Shown piece after piece: positions 25,759-34,808 of a DNA stretch of 43,040 bases (the stretch's first letter is position 1; each line of letters begins with the position of its first letter). The position numbers and the translations under genes are program-made. The notes beneath the pieces are model-generated. The model worked only from the letters and a program-made list of their open reading frames with translations, did no database searches and was not told the DNA's origin. This stretch comes from Anaerolineaceae bacterium. Lineage in GTDB: Bacteria; Chloroflexota; Anaerolineae; Anaerolineales; Anaerolineaceae. Where the stretch lies: assembly GCA_016936755.1 (NCBI GenBank), contig JAFGXF010000020.1, positions 1 through 43,040 of the forward strand, written 5' to 3'.

Positions 25759-26465
25759 CACTTATTCTTGTTGTTGACGATGAACCACTTTATCAACGTT
25801 TATTACAAATCAATTTGGAAACAGAATCATATGACGTAATCACTGCTGATGATGGCGAGCAGGCGCTGGAGATATTTACCAACCAGAAACCTGATTTAAT
25901 TATTCTGGATATCATGATGCCCAAGCTGGATGGTCTGGCCACCTGCGAACGCATACGCCAGTTTTCATCAGTACCAATTATCATGTTAACCGCAAAGGGC
26001 GAAGAACAGGATCGCGTTAAAGGGTTGAACGTTGGTGCAGATGATTATGTGGTTAAACCCTTCTCAGCCACAGAATTACTGGCAAGGGTCCGAGCCGTAC
26101 TCAGACGGGCAGATACACACAAGGAGCCATACAAGCAGAGTGAGTTCATCCATGGTGATTTACGGGTCAATTTCGCCAGGGCAGAGGTTTGGAAGAACGA
26201 TAAACCCATCTATCTTTCTGCAACTGAATATCGTCTATTAATCCAGCTTGCCCAAAGTATGGGAACGGTTCTGACTGCAGAAGACCTTTTATCTGAAGTG
26301 TGGGGGCCATCGTACAAGGAAGATAAGGAAATCCTATGGGTCAGCATCGCCCGCATACGACAGAAGCTTGAGGATGATCCTCATAATCCGACTCACATCC
26401 TGACCAAATCCGGACTTGGGTACATCATGCCAGACCTTGAAGCTTCATCATCTTCAAGCCAATGA
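25755..26465 (+). CDS. OmpR/PhoB-family response regulator
   Basis: A 236-residue two-domain regulator. The receiver has the acidic pair D8-D9, phospho-acceptor D52 in LIILDIMMPKLDG, 'IIMLTAKG' and 'DDYVVKPFS' with the conserved lysine. A winged-helix DNA-binding domain covers about 130-230 ('LSATEYRLLIQLAQSMGTVLT', 'VWGPSYKEDKEILWVSIARIRQKLE', 'ILTKSGLGYIM'). It is the expected partner of the GAF kinase just upstream, and possibly also of the MshEN-like kinase. Its 3' end holds an imperfect hairpin but no U-tract. Confidence 0.95.
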   Translation: MTLILVVDDEPLYQRLLQINLETESYDVITADDGEQALEIFTNQKPDLIILDIMMPKLDGLATCERIRQFSSVPIIMLTAKGEEQDRVKGLNVGADDYVVKPFSATELLARVRAVLRRADTHKEPYKQSEFIHGDLRVNFARAEVWKNDKPIYLSATEYRLLIQLAQSMGTVLTAEDLLSEVWGPSYKEDKEILWVSIARIRQKLEDDPHNPTHILTKSGLGYIMPDLEASSSSSQ

Positions 26466-26498
26466 TACAATAATAGAAAACCGCCTGAAAGGTATTCC

Positions 26499-27176
26499 AT
26501 GAATGAGGATTCCAATATTCAGTTAAGAACCGAGCAAATAGGGAGACGTCTCAATATTCTTCGCATGAGTAAGCGATTGAGCCTCAACGAAGTCTCAGCA
26601 CTGTTAAATGTGACTCCCAATCGGATTAAGCAATACGAGAGTGGGAACCAGATACCTTCTCTGCCGGAGCTTGAAGTCCTGTCAATCCAGTTGAATATAC
26701 CAATTTCTGCATTATTATCCAATGATGAAGATCCGGTTGAAATTGCACCCATGAAACCGCAACAAGCCAAAAAAATCATCATCTTGCGTCAACGGATCAT
26801 TGCTACCTGTATCAAAAAGGCACTGGATGATGCAGCTATTCCACGTGTAGATGTTGCCAATGCACTTGGCATCAAACCAAAAGAGTTGACCAGTTATCTT
26901 AATGGGAAAAAGCCCATCCCGCTGACCACCCTGGAAACTCTTTGTAGAATTGCTTCGCTGGCTTTGCAGTCTTTATTTGGCACCCACGGTTTGGTTGGCG
27001 AAAAGCTGTCACAAGCTGAGCGCGTAGCCGGGTTTAGACAGCTGGATCCCGAGCTTCAAGATTTCATTGCACAACCGATCAACCGACCATATGTGGAACT
27101 CGCCAATCGATTGAGTAAACTGCCAGCCGATAAACTGCGCAATATTGCTGAGGGCTTGCTGGATATCACCTTTTAA
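26499..27176 (+). CDS. Transcription regulator with two XRE-type HTH domains
   Basis: A 225-residue protein. The first Cro/CI-type helix-turn-helix is at about residues 12-70 ('LSLNEVSALLNVTPNRIKQYESG'), the second at about 95-155 ('IPRVDVANALGIKPKELTSYLNGKKPIP'). The last 60 residues are helical with no assigned domain. Two HTH units in one chain could contact two half-sites without dimerisation. It follows the response regulator by 33 bases and precedes the GNAT gene by 21. No ligand domain is visible, and target genes cannot be inferred beyond the local operon. Confidence 0.85.
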   Translation: MNEDSNIQLRTEQIGRRLNILRMSKRLSLNEVSALLNVTPNRIKQYESGNQIPSLPELEVLSIQLNIPISALLSNDEDPVEIAPMKPQQAKKIIILRQRIIATCIKKALDDAAIPRVDVANALGIKPKELTSYLNGKKPIPLTTLETLCRIASLALQSLFGTHGLVGEKLSQAERVAGFRQLDPELQDFIAQPINRPYVELANRLSKLPADKLRNIAEGLLDITF

Positions 27177-27197
27177 TACGTAACCTACCTGAGCATC

Positions 27198-28064
27198 ATG
27201 GATTTGGTCATACCGCATTCAGATGGATATTCAATCCGTCAGGCGGATTGGAAAGATGCCATTCCCATCCAGCACTTGCTGAGTTACCAATCCAAAATAC
27301 ATCGGTTTCTTGATTGGCGTGATCCTCTGCAATGGCTTGGCATGCAACCATTTATGATGCTCGAAAAACAAGGCAAACTCCATGCAGTTCTGGCCTGTCC
27401 AATAGATCCGTTGAATATCGCCTGGGTCAGGCTGTTTGCCTGCAGTTGGGAGATTGATGTGAATCATGCATGGGATCTTCTGACAGCAGAAGTGTTTCCC
27501 CAACTCACCATAATGAATCCGGATGCACACTGTTATCTCCTGGCTCTTGAAGGTTGGATCGATCACCTGGCCCAACAAAAACAATATCCCAAACACCAAG
27601 AGATCGTTATCCTGCAACGCGACTTATCATCCTTCCTGCAGAATCCTGTGAAAATTGATATCATCATTCGAAAAATCACCCAGGATGACCTGCCGCGGGT
27701 GGCTTCTATTGACACGGAATGTTTTGAGGATCTCTGGATTTATTCGCAGCCAACCCTGCAGCTGGCTTATCAAAAATCAGATATCACCTATTTGGCAGAG
27801 ATGCACTCCAAGCCAGTGGGATATCTGTTGGGAACCATTTCAGACGATATCGGTCACCTGGCGCGGATTGCTGTGCTTCCAGAGGTCAAACGTCACCAGA
27901 TTGCAACCAGTCTGATCGGTAGATTCATGCTGGATTTGGAGGAACGTGGTCTTTCACAGGCGACAGTAAACACACAATCCAATAATCAAGCCTCACTGGC
28001 TCTATATGATAAAATGGGTTTCCAAAGAACAGGTGAGTCATTTGGGGTATATCGTATACTTTAG
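27198..28064 (+). CDS. GNAT acetyltransferase, probably double-domain
   Basis: A 288-residue protein. The C-terminal half (about 150-288) is a clear GNAT domain: 'ITQDDLPRVASIDTECF', 'VGYLLGTI', the acetyl-CoA-binding 'LARIAVLPEVKRHQIATSLI', and 'NNQASLALYDKMGFQRTG' of motif B. This is closest in style to RimI-like N-acetyltransferases. The N-terminal half ('YSIRQADWKDAIPIQHLLSYQ') also begins like a GNAT domain but lacks a recognisable acetyl-CoA loop, so it may be a degenerate copy. The acceptor is unknown. It lies between the XRE regulator and the DsbA-like gene. Confidence 0.85.
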   Translation: MDLVIPHSDGYSIRQADWKDAIPIQHLLSYQSKIHRFLDWRDPLQWLGMQPFMMLEKQGKLHAVLACPIDPLNIAWVRLFACSWEIDVNHAWDLLTAEVFPQLTIMNPDAHCYLLALEGWIDHLAQQKQYPKHQEIVILQRDLSSFLQNPVKIDIIIRKITQDDLPRVASIDTECFEDLWIYSQPTLQLAYQKSDITYLAEMHSKPVGYLLGTISDDIGHLARIAVLPEVKRHQIATSLIGRFMLDLEERGLSQATVNTQSNNQASLALYDKMGFQRTGESFGVYRIL

Positions 28065-28081
28065 TTCATTGAGGTTTGTTT

Positions 28082-28738
28082 ATGAGTAAACGTCAGATCA
28101 TCAAACAAAGGAGAAAAGCTCGTGAACGAATGAACAGGATACTTACCTTAATAGGGATCCTGCTCATTGTCGGCTTGCTTGCCACATTCTTTATTTTAAA
28201 CAGCCAGGGCAAGTTTCCTGAACGCAAAATCGTTAATGGGTTGACTGCCGGCGATCCGAATGCGCCAATCGTGGTTGTGGAATACGCTGATTTTCAATGC
28301 CCGTCTTGTCAATATGTCTTCAGCGCAATAGAGCCTGTCATCATTAAAGACTATATCAATACCGGTAAAGTCATTTATACCTTTGAACCTTTCAGTTTTG
28401 TTGGTCCTGAATCCTACCGGGCAAGTGAAGCAGCTTTCTGCGCCGCGGATCAGGGTAAATTCTGGGAATATCACGATCTGTTATTTACAAACTGGGCAGG
28501 TGAAAATCAGGGCGCTTTTTCCGATAAAAATTTACTTAAATTTGCCAGCCAGATTGATTTTGACCAGGATGCTTTCACTGAATGCTTTAACTCTGGAACT
28601 CATACACAAACGGTGCTTGATAAAAACGATGAAATTACCGCGGCTGGAATCACCAGCACACCTTCGTTTATGGTCAATGGGCAGGTTGTTCTTGCATCCA
28701 ATATTTTATCTGTCCTGGAAAGTCTTGCAGGTAATTAA
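28082..28738 (+). CDS. Membrane-anchored DsbA-like thioredoxin (thioredoxin_4)
   Basis: A 218-residue protein with a basic N-terminus, one membrane helix (about 19-39) and an extracytoplasmic thioredoxin-fold domain. The active site is C73-P-S-C76 in 'EYADFQCPSCQYVF', and 'AAGITSTPSFMVNGQVV' holds the cis-proline. This matches the DsbA-like group that forms or rearranges disulfides outside the membrane; reductase or isomerase activity is possible. The ATG at 28082 has GAGG seven bases upstream; a TTG at 28076 in frame is less likely. It is the last gene of the plus-strand run and is followed by a strong terminator. Confidence 0.9.
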   Translation: MSKRQIIKQRRKARERMNRILTLIGILLIVGLLATFFILNSQGKFPERKIVNGLTAGDPNAPIVVVEYADFQCPSCQYVFSAIEPVIIKDYINTGKVIYTFEPFSFVGPESYRASEAAFCAADQGKFWEYHDLLFTNWAGENQGAFSDKNLLKFASQIDFDQDAFTECFNSGTHTQTVLDKNDEITAAGITSTPSFMVNGQVVLASNILSVLESLAGN

Positions 28739-28746
28739 TTCCAATA

Positions 28747-28787
28747 AAAAGCGCTTCCTGTGTATTATTGCCACAGGAAGCGCTTTT
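28747..28787. terminator. Strong bidirectional terminator
   Basis: A perfect 16-bp stem (AAAAGCGCTTCCTGTG pairing with its complement at 28772-28787) with a 9-base loop. It is flanked by A and T runs so works on both strands, between the convergent dsbA-like gene and ahcY. Confidence 0.92.
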
Positions 28788-28856
28788 GTTTCGTGTCTGG
28801 TTTTAGGGGTTCAATTCACACATGAGACACTTTCTTATGTAAGACCAAACCACAAT

Positions 28857-30131
<1,275 letters not shown>

Positions 30132-31088
30132 TTAGAACAGCTTGTCAAGCTCACCTTGATCTTCAAAATGATCACGGAAGCGTTGTACGAATTCTTCCTT
30201 GGTAAAGTGGTGGTTTTGAGTGCCGTGTTGCTCCAGGCAGTAGGTCGCAGCCAGAGCACCCATCTTACCACATAACTCAATTGGAAAACCGTGGTCATAC
30301 CCGGTAAAAAAACCACCCCGGTATGCATCACCCACACCCGTAGGATCCGCAATTAACCTGGTTGGTACGATGGGGATGATGAATTCCTTCCCCTCCTGGT
30401 GGATACGCGACCCATTTTCACCGCAGGTGATCACTGTGAAATTCACCTTGTCCACGATCTGTTGAGCTGACATGCCGGTTCGTTTTTGTAGCAATTCGAA
30501 TTCATATTCATTAACGAATAATGCTAAAGCACCTTCGACACCGGCTTTCAGTTGTTCACTTTCGATACGAACGATCTGCTGGCTGGGATCATAGGCATAT
30601 GGGATCTTATTTGCCTTACATTCCACAACGTACTGTGCCATGGCCTCGGGGTCATTGGGAGAAATGATCACGAGATCGGGTGCTTTTACTCCCAAGGCAA
30701 GCAGAGATATCTCGTCTGCATGCGCCATCGCTCCTGTATAGAAACTGGCAATCTGGGCATTGGCTTTGTCGGTATTCGCAAAAAAGGAGGCAGTGTATTG
30801 ACCGGGAATGATCTTAACACCACAAGTATCCACCCCGTTCTGCTCGAGCCATTCCCGGTATTCAGTGAAATCTTCGCCAGCGGTTGCGACGAGTCTGGGC
30901 CGTGAACCAAGCAAAGCGAGTGTATATGCGATATTTGGGCCGGTTCCACCCCGCTGGCGGACCATGCTGTCTACAAGGAAAGAAAGACTGATCGAATCCA
31001 GTTTATCAGCCAAAATATGGTCCCGAAAATAACCAGGAAAAGTCATCAAATAATCATAAGCGATAGAGCCAGTGACGATGATGTTCAT
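30132..31088 (-). CDS. PfkB family kinase, probably adenosine kinase
   Basis: A 318-residue ribokinase-fold kinase. Early blocks 'GSIAYDYLMTFPG' and 'RQRGGTGPNIAYTLALLG' are followed by 'DPTGVGDAYRGGFFTG' with the catalytic aspartate. The N-terminal substrate region (SLSFLVDSM...RGGTGPN) resembles bacterial/archaeal adenosine or nucleoside kinases of the PfkB group. Its place between ahcY and mtnA supports adenosine as the substrate, since removing adenosine pulls the SAH hydrolase reaction forward. This is inference from position; ribokinase-like activity cannot be ruled out. The ATG overlaps the mtnA stop (ATGA, 31085-31088) with AAAGGGG just upstream. Confidence 0.88.
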   Translation of the reverse strand: MNIIVTGSIAYDYLMTFPGYFRDHILADKLDSISLSFLVDSMVRQRGGTGPNIAYTLALLGSRPRLVATAGEDFTEYREWLEQNGVDTCGVKIIPGQYTASFFANTDKANAQIASFYTGAMAHADEISLLALGVKAPDLVIISPNDPEAMAQYVVECKANKIPYAYDPSQQIVRIESEQLKAGVEGALALFVNEYEFELLQKRTGMSAQQIVDKVNFTVITCGENGSRIHQEGKEFIIPIVPTRLIADPTGVGDAYRGGFFTGYDHGFPIELCGKMGALAATYCLEQHGTQNHHFTKEEFVQRFRDHFEDQGELDKLF

Positions 31089-32128
31089 TTTTTCCCCTTT
31101 ATTTGTGATAGATTTTTGAAATACGGGGGACGAACGATACCTCGTTCAGTCACAAATGCAGAGATCAAACGTGCCGGGGTGATGTCAAATGCCGGGTTGA
31201 GGGCTGATGATCCCTCCGGGGTTACACGTTCTCCGTCCAGTTGAATATCCAGAACCTCATTCGGATCACGGTTTTCGATTGGAATGTCAGATCCCTGTGA
31301 GATGTCCAGATCGACTGTGGACAATGGAAAAACCGAATAAACCGGTACAACATTATCATAAGCTGCCAAGGCCAGCATATAGGAACCGATCTTGTTGGCC
31401 ACATCCCCGTTGGCTGCCACCCGGTCAGCCCCGAAGATCACCTTCTGAACCATCCCACGACTCAGAAAATGGCCTGCCATATTATCCGTGATGATGTCAT
31501 AGGGGATGCCGTATTGCTTCAACTCCCAGGCTGTCAAGCGGGTTCCCTGCAATCTTGGCCGGGTTTCATCCACCAAGATATGAATGCGTTTACCTTGCTC
31601 ATGGGCCAGGCGTATAATACCAAGACCGGTGCCCCAATCAACAGTTGCCAGCGCGCCGGTGTTACAGTGATGAATAATCGTATCGCCATCTTCAATTAAT
31701 TCCTCACCGTGTCTGGCGATAGCCTGATTGGTTTCGACATCCTCATCAGCCATTTGCATGGCTTCCCTTTCAAGTGACTGGCGTATGCCAGCCGGCTGAT
31801 CGGATGATCTGGCAACCATGTGCATGCGTTCCAAAGCCCATTGTAAATTTACCGCGGTTGGACGGGTGGAACCCAAATATTGAATGGATTGTTCCAGGTC
31901 CTGCCTAAGCATGGTAACATTATCAGAAGATGACTGGAGTGCAGACAGAACCACCCCGAAAGCTGCCGCAACACCAATCACGGGAGCGCCTCGGATGGTC
32001 ATGTCTTTTATTGCCTGACCAATATCCTGGCAACTTGATAATGCCACTCGTTCAAGCCGTTGCGGGATTAAACGCTGGTTGATTACGATCAGTTGGTGAG
32101 CTTTAGAGTCCCATTCAATCGTGCGCAT
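31085..32128 (-). CDS. mtnA: S-methyl-5-thioribose-1-phosphate isomerase MtnA
   Basis: A 347-residue protein of the eIF2B-like sugar isomerase family. Seen: 'MTIRGAPVIGVAAAFGV', 'HHCNTGALATVDWGTGLG' with the active-site cysteine, 'VDETRPRLQGTRLTAWEL', and 'VIFGADRVAANGDVANKIGSYMLAL' with the catalytic aspartate. It converts methylthioribose-1-phosphate into methylthioribulose-1-phosphate in methionine salvage. The ATG at 32128 is preferred; a TTG at 32140 is in frame but lies inside a U-tract. The relative ribose-1,5-bisphosphate isomerase is less likely from the R-P-R-L-Q-G-x-R-L-T block. No MTA phosphorylase or later salvage genes are present here. Confidence 0.93.
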   Translation of the reverse strand: MRTIEWDSKAHQLIVINQRLIPQRLERVALSSCQDIGQAIKDMTIRGAPVIGVAAAFGVVLSALQSSSDNVTMLRQDLEQSIQYLGSTRPTAVNLQWALERMHMVARSSDQPAGIRQSLEREAMQMADEDVETNQAIARHGEELIEDGDTIIHHCNTGALATVDWGTGLGIIRLAHEQGKRIHILVDETRPRLQGTRLTAWELKQYGIPYDIITDNMAGHFLSRGMVQKVIFGADRVAANGDVANKIGSYMLALAAYDNVVPVYSVFPLSTVDLDISQGSDIPIENRDPNEVLDIQLDGERVTPEGSSALNPAFDITPARLISAFVTERGIVRPPYFKNLSQIKGKK

Positions 32129-32138
32129 TTTCGACACC

Positions 32139-32167
32139 AAAAAACGCCCTCACAGGAGAGCGCCTGT
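32139..32167 (-). promoter_or_regulatory. Attenuator-like hairpin pair ahead of mtnA
   Basis: In the minus-strand leader, CGCTCTC and GAGGGCG pair (7 bp, one G-T pair) around a CTGT loop and are followed by six T's (32139-32144): an intrinsic-terminator shape about 10 bases before the ATG at 32128. An overlapping alternative hairpin (ACAGG/CCTGT, 32152-32167) would exclude it. The arrangement fits transcription attenuation of mtnA-kinase-ahcY, but the alternative stem is only 5 bp and the leader too short for a known riboswitch. Confidence 0.4.
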
Positions 32168-32181
32168 TATTCAAGAAAGAT

Positions 32182-32210
32182 AGTTTAACATGCATTCGAC
32201 CCTTTGTAAA
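32182..32210 (-). promoter_or_regulatory. Candidate promoter of mtnA
   Basis: On the minus strand TTTACA (32205-32210) and TAAACT (32182-32187) are 17 bases apart. Transcription from here would give a leader of about 50 bases containing the hairpins at 32139-32167. Confidence 0.5.
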
Positions 32211-32231
32211 GAATATTATCCTGTATAAAAA

Positions 32232-32237
32232 TATAAT
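32232..32237 (+). promoter_or_regulatory. Candidate -10 box for the lytic transglycosylase gene
   Basis: A perfect TATAAT 18 bases before the ATG at 32256, within an AT-rich divergent gap; no convincing -35. The start would be preceded by a leader of about 10 bases with a weak GGTGA ribosome site. Confidence 0.45.
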
Positions 32238-32255
32238 ACCACTCATCGGTGATAA

Positions 32256-34742
32256 ATGCGGAACAACCCCTTAATATTAATTTTGATCATCATTATCATC
32301 TCCATCACTGCTTGTTCAACCAGCAGTGAAGGATTTGATCTGGGTGACGTTCCCATCCTGGGAAGTTTGGTACAGGGAACGGCAACGATCACTCCCCAAC
32401 CATATCCCACCTCAACTCCCACACCAATTCCAGCCATGCGGATTGACCAGGCAGAATGGTTGCTGGTAATAAATGGGGATTACGATCAGGCTATACACGA
32501 ATTTCAGATCGCACGCCAGCAAACCAATGACGAAGATACTCGTCTGTTGGCTGAGCTGGGAATCGCACGCACGTATTTTGAAAAAAATGATCGGGAAACC
32601 GCCCTGATATTACTGCGTTCTCTGGTGGATACCTACCCGAATAACCCGAAACGTGCGAATGCATATTATTACCTGGGCCGAATTTATTATTCCCTCGGGC
32701 GATATTTTGAATCAGCATCTTCCTATGATGAATTCCTTCGCTTGCGGCCGAGTGAAATAGACAGCATGATCCAGGATCTGAAGGGGGATGCCCTTGTCGC
32801 CGGGGGAGATTATATTGGTGCGATCAACGCCTATCTTGCGGCAATCCAACTCCCACACTTGGGAAATAACGATCAGTTGAATGCCAAGTTGGGTAATGCC
32901 TATCACCTTTCTGGCAATCCTGAAATTGCCATCATGATCTATCAGCAGGTTTTTGACAGTACGGTAAATGAATACACAAAAGCGCAAATGGATTTCTTAA
33001 TCGGCCAGATCCACTACCAGCTTGGTGATCGCCTGTCTGCATATGAGCATTTTCAGCATGCGGTCGATAATTACCCGGCTTCTTATGACACCTACTCAGG
33101 CTTGGTAACACTGGTCAATGATGGGCAGGTTGTTAGCGAATTACAACGGGGATTGGTGGATTATTATGCCGGTCAATATAGTCTGGCTGTAGAGGCATTG
33201 GATCGATATCTGGCAGGCGATCCGGAGGATGCTGGAACTGCTTTATACTTCAAGGGTCTCGCCTTGCGGGCAATTGGGGAATCTGGTTACCCGCTGTTTT
33301 CAATGTTACGTAGTGAAGCTTTGTATTCCAGCGAGGGGATTCCCCAGGATAGTCAGGCAATCGCCGTTTGGAAAACCCTGACCGAAAAGTATTCATCAGA
33401 CACACATTGGGCAGATGCATGGGATGAGATAGCCTACACGCAATGGGCTTATCAGGAAGATCCGGCATCCGCTGCAACGACCATGCTTGCTTTCGTTTCG
33501 CAAGCACCGGCTGATGAGCATGCGCCTGGATTCCTGTTTTTTGCCGGTCGTTATTTTGAAAGAGCAGATCTATTAGCCGACGCTGCCATAACCTGGGAGC
33601 GAATGGCGGATATGTACCCTTCTCACCAGGATACATTTCGGGCCTTGATTCTTTCTGGTATTGCACGCTACCGGCTGGCAGATTTCGAAGATGCAGAACG
33701 AACCTTTCAACGCTCCTTACTGCTTGCAAACAGCCCATCCGATCAAGCAGCGGCCTACCTGTGGGTGGGCAAGTGTCAAAAAGCTCGTGGAAACCCTGAA
33801 GCAGCCAGCCAATCATGGTTGCAGGCTGCCACCCGGGATCCCACAGGTTATTACAGTGAACGGGCACGTGAGTTATCGCTGGACAGCCCTGTTTTTAATC
33901 CCCCGGCAATCATCGATATGGCATTCAATTTAGAAAATGAGGAAGCTGTCGCACAAGACTGGCTGCGCCTTACTTTCAGCATTCCAGCAGATGTATCTCT
34001 TGATCTACCAGGCGAATTGGTATATGACCAGCGGTATATCCGCGCCAAGGCATTTCACAGTCTGGGTTTATTCGACCTGGCAAAACTGGAGTTCTCCAGT
34101 CTGCGCGGGGAGATACAGGATGACCCGGTCAGGACATATCGTTTCATGAAGGTGTTATACAACCTGGGTTACTATAGTCAGGCAATCCAATCCAGCCGCC
34201 AGATACTCAGCCTGGCTCATATGAATGATTTGGATACACTGTCAGCTCCCATATATTTCAACCATATTCGTTTTGGTCTGTATTACAAGGATATCGTGTT
34301 GCCTCTCGCTTTGAAAACCAATCTGGATCCACTTCTGCTTTATGCGATGATACGCCAGGAGAGTCTTTTCGATGGCTTTGCGCACTCAACTGCAGGTGCA
34401 CGCGGACTGCTGCAGCTGATGCCTGCGACCGGAGCAGAAACAGCTGCATACGAGAGCTGGCCAGTGGGCTATACTGAGGATGACCTCAACCGGCCGATAG
34501 TCAATCTGCGGCTGGGCGCTTCCTATCTGGAACGGCAGATCAACTATTTTAACGGGAATAAATATGCCGGGTTGGCCGCCTATAATGCAGGGGCCGGCAA
34601 TACAGCCATCTGGGTATCTATGGCGCAGGACGACCCGGATTTATTACTGGAAATCATCCGGTATCAAGAAACACGACAATATATACAATACATCGTTGAG
34701 AATTACGGGCTATATAAACGTTTTTATGGCAGAGATCAGTAG
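32256..34742 (+). CDS. TPR-containing lytic transglycosylase lipoprotein (Slt family)
   Basis: An 828-residue exported protein. The N-terminus is a lipoprotein signal with a long isoleucine-rich core and the lipobox ITAC (lipidated C20), followed by a low-complexity T/P/S linker. Residues about 60-600 contain a series of TPR-like helical pairs ('AYYYLGRIYYSLGRYFESASSYDEFL', 'LILSGIARYRLADFEDAERTF'). The C-terminal SLT domain has the catalytic glutamate E702 in IRQESLFDG, then 'STAGARGLLQLMPATGAE' and 'LAAYNAGAGNT'. It cleaves peptidoglycan to 1,6-anhydromuropeptides. The superhelical TPR region corresponds to the ring part of E. coli Slt70. It is longer than Slt70 (645), the difference lying in the TPR region. 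Confidence 0.93.
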   Translation: MRNNPLILILIIIIISITACSTSSEGFDLGDVPILGSLVQGTATITPQPYPTSTPTPIPAMRIDQAEWLLVINGDYDQAIHEFQIARQQTNDEDTRLLAELGIARTYFEKNDRETALILLRSLVDTYPNNPKRANAYYYLGRIYYSLGRYFESASSYDEFLRLRPSEIDSMIQDLKGDALVAGGDYIGAINAYLAAIQLPHLGNNDQLNAKLGNAYHLSGNPEIAIMIYQQVFDSTVNEYTKAQMDFLIGQIHYQLGDRLSAYEHFQHAVDNYPASYDTYSGLVTLVNDGQVVSELQRGLVDYYAGQYSLAVEALDRYLAGDPEDAGTALYFKGLALRAIGESGYPLFSMLRSEALYSSEGIPQDSQAIAVWKTLTEKYSSDTHWADAWDEIAYTQWAYQEDPASAATTMLAFVSQAPADEHAPGFLFFAGRYFERADLLADAAITWERMADMYPSHQDTFRALILSGIARYRLADFEDAERTFQRSLLLANSPSDQAAAYLWVGKCQKARGNPEAASQSWLQAATRDPTGYYSERARELSLDSPVFNPPAIIDMAFNLENEEAVAQDWLRLTFSIPADVSLDLPGELVYDQRYIRAKAFHSLGLFDLAKLEFSSLRGEIQDDPVRTYRFMKVLYNLGYYSQAIQSSRQILSLAHMNDLDTLSAPIYFNHIRFGLYYKDIVLPLALKTNLDPLLLYAMIRQESLFDGFAHSTAGARGLLQLMPATGAETAAYESWPVGYTEDDLNRPIVNLRLGASYLERQINYFNGNKYAGLAAYNAGAGNTAIWVSMAQDDPDLLLEIIRYQETRQYIQYIVENYGLYKRFYGRDQ

Positions 34743-34760
34743 TGATGTGCATTGGCGCTA

Positions 34761-34793
34761 AAAAAGCTCTGGGATTACAACCCAGAGCTTTTT
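34761..34793. terminator. Bidirectional terminator between the transglycosylase gene and ppdK
   Basis: Perfect 13-bp stem (AAAAAGCTCTGGG with its complement at 34781-34793) and a 7-base loop, with A and T runs on either side, in the gap between convergent genes. Confidence 0.9.
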
Positions 34794-34808
34794 CTTCCAA
34801 ACGTTTCA

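Noticed and set aside
26436-26458. Inverted repeat CTTGAAG/CTTCAAG at the end of the response-regulator gene as a terminator
   Set aside because: It lies within the coding sequence, is AT-rich, has a 9-base loop and no T-tract, and the next gene on the strand follows after 33 bases.
32141-32255. SAM or SAH riboswitch upstream of mtnA
   Set aside because: The leader between the candidate promoter and the ATG is about 50 bases and shows only simple hairpins; no SAM-I, SAM-II or SAH core could be traced.
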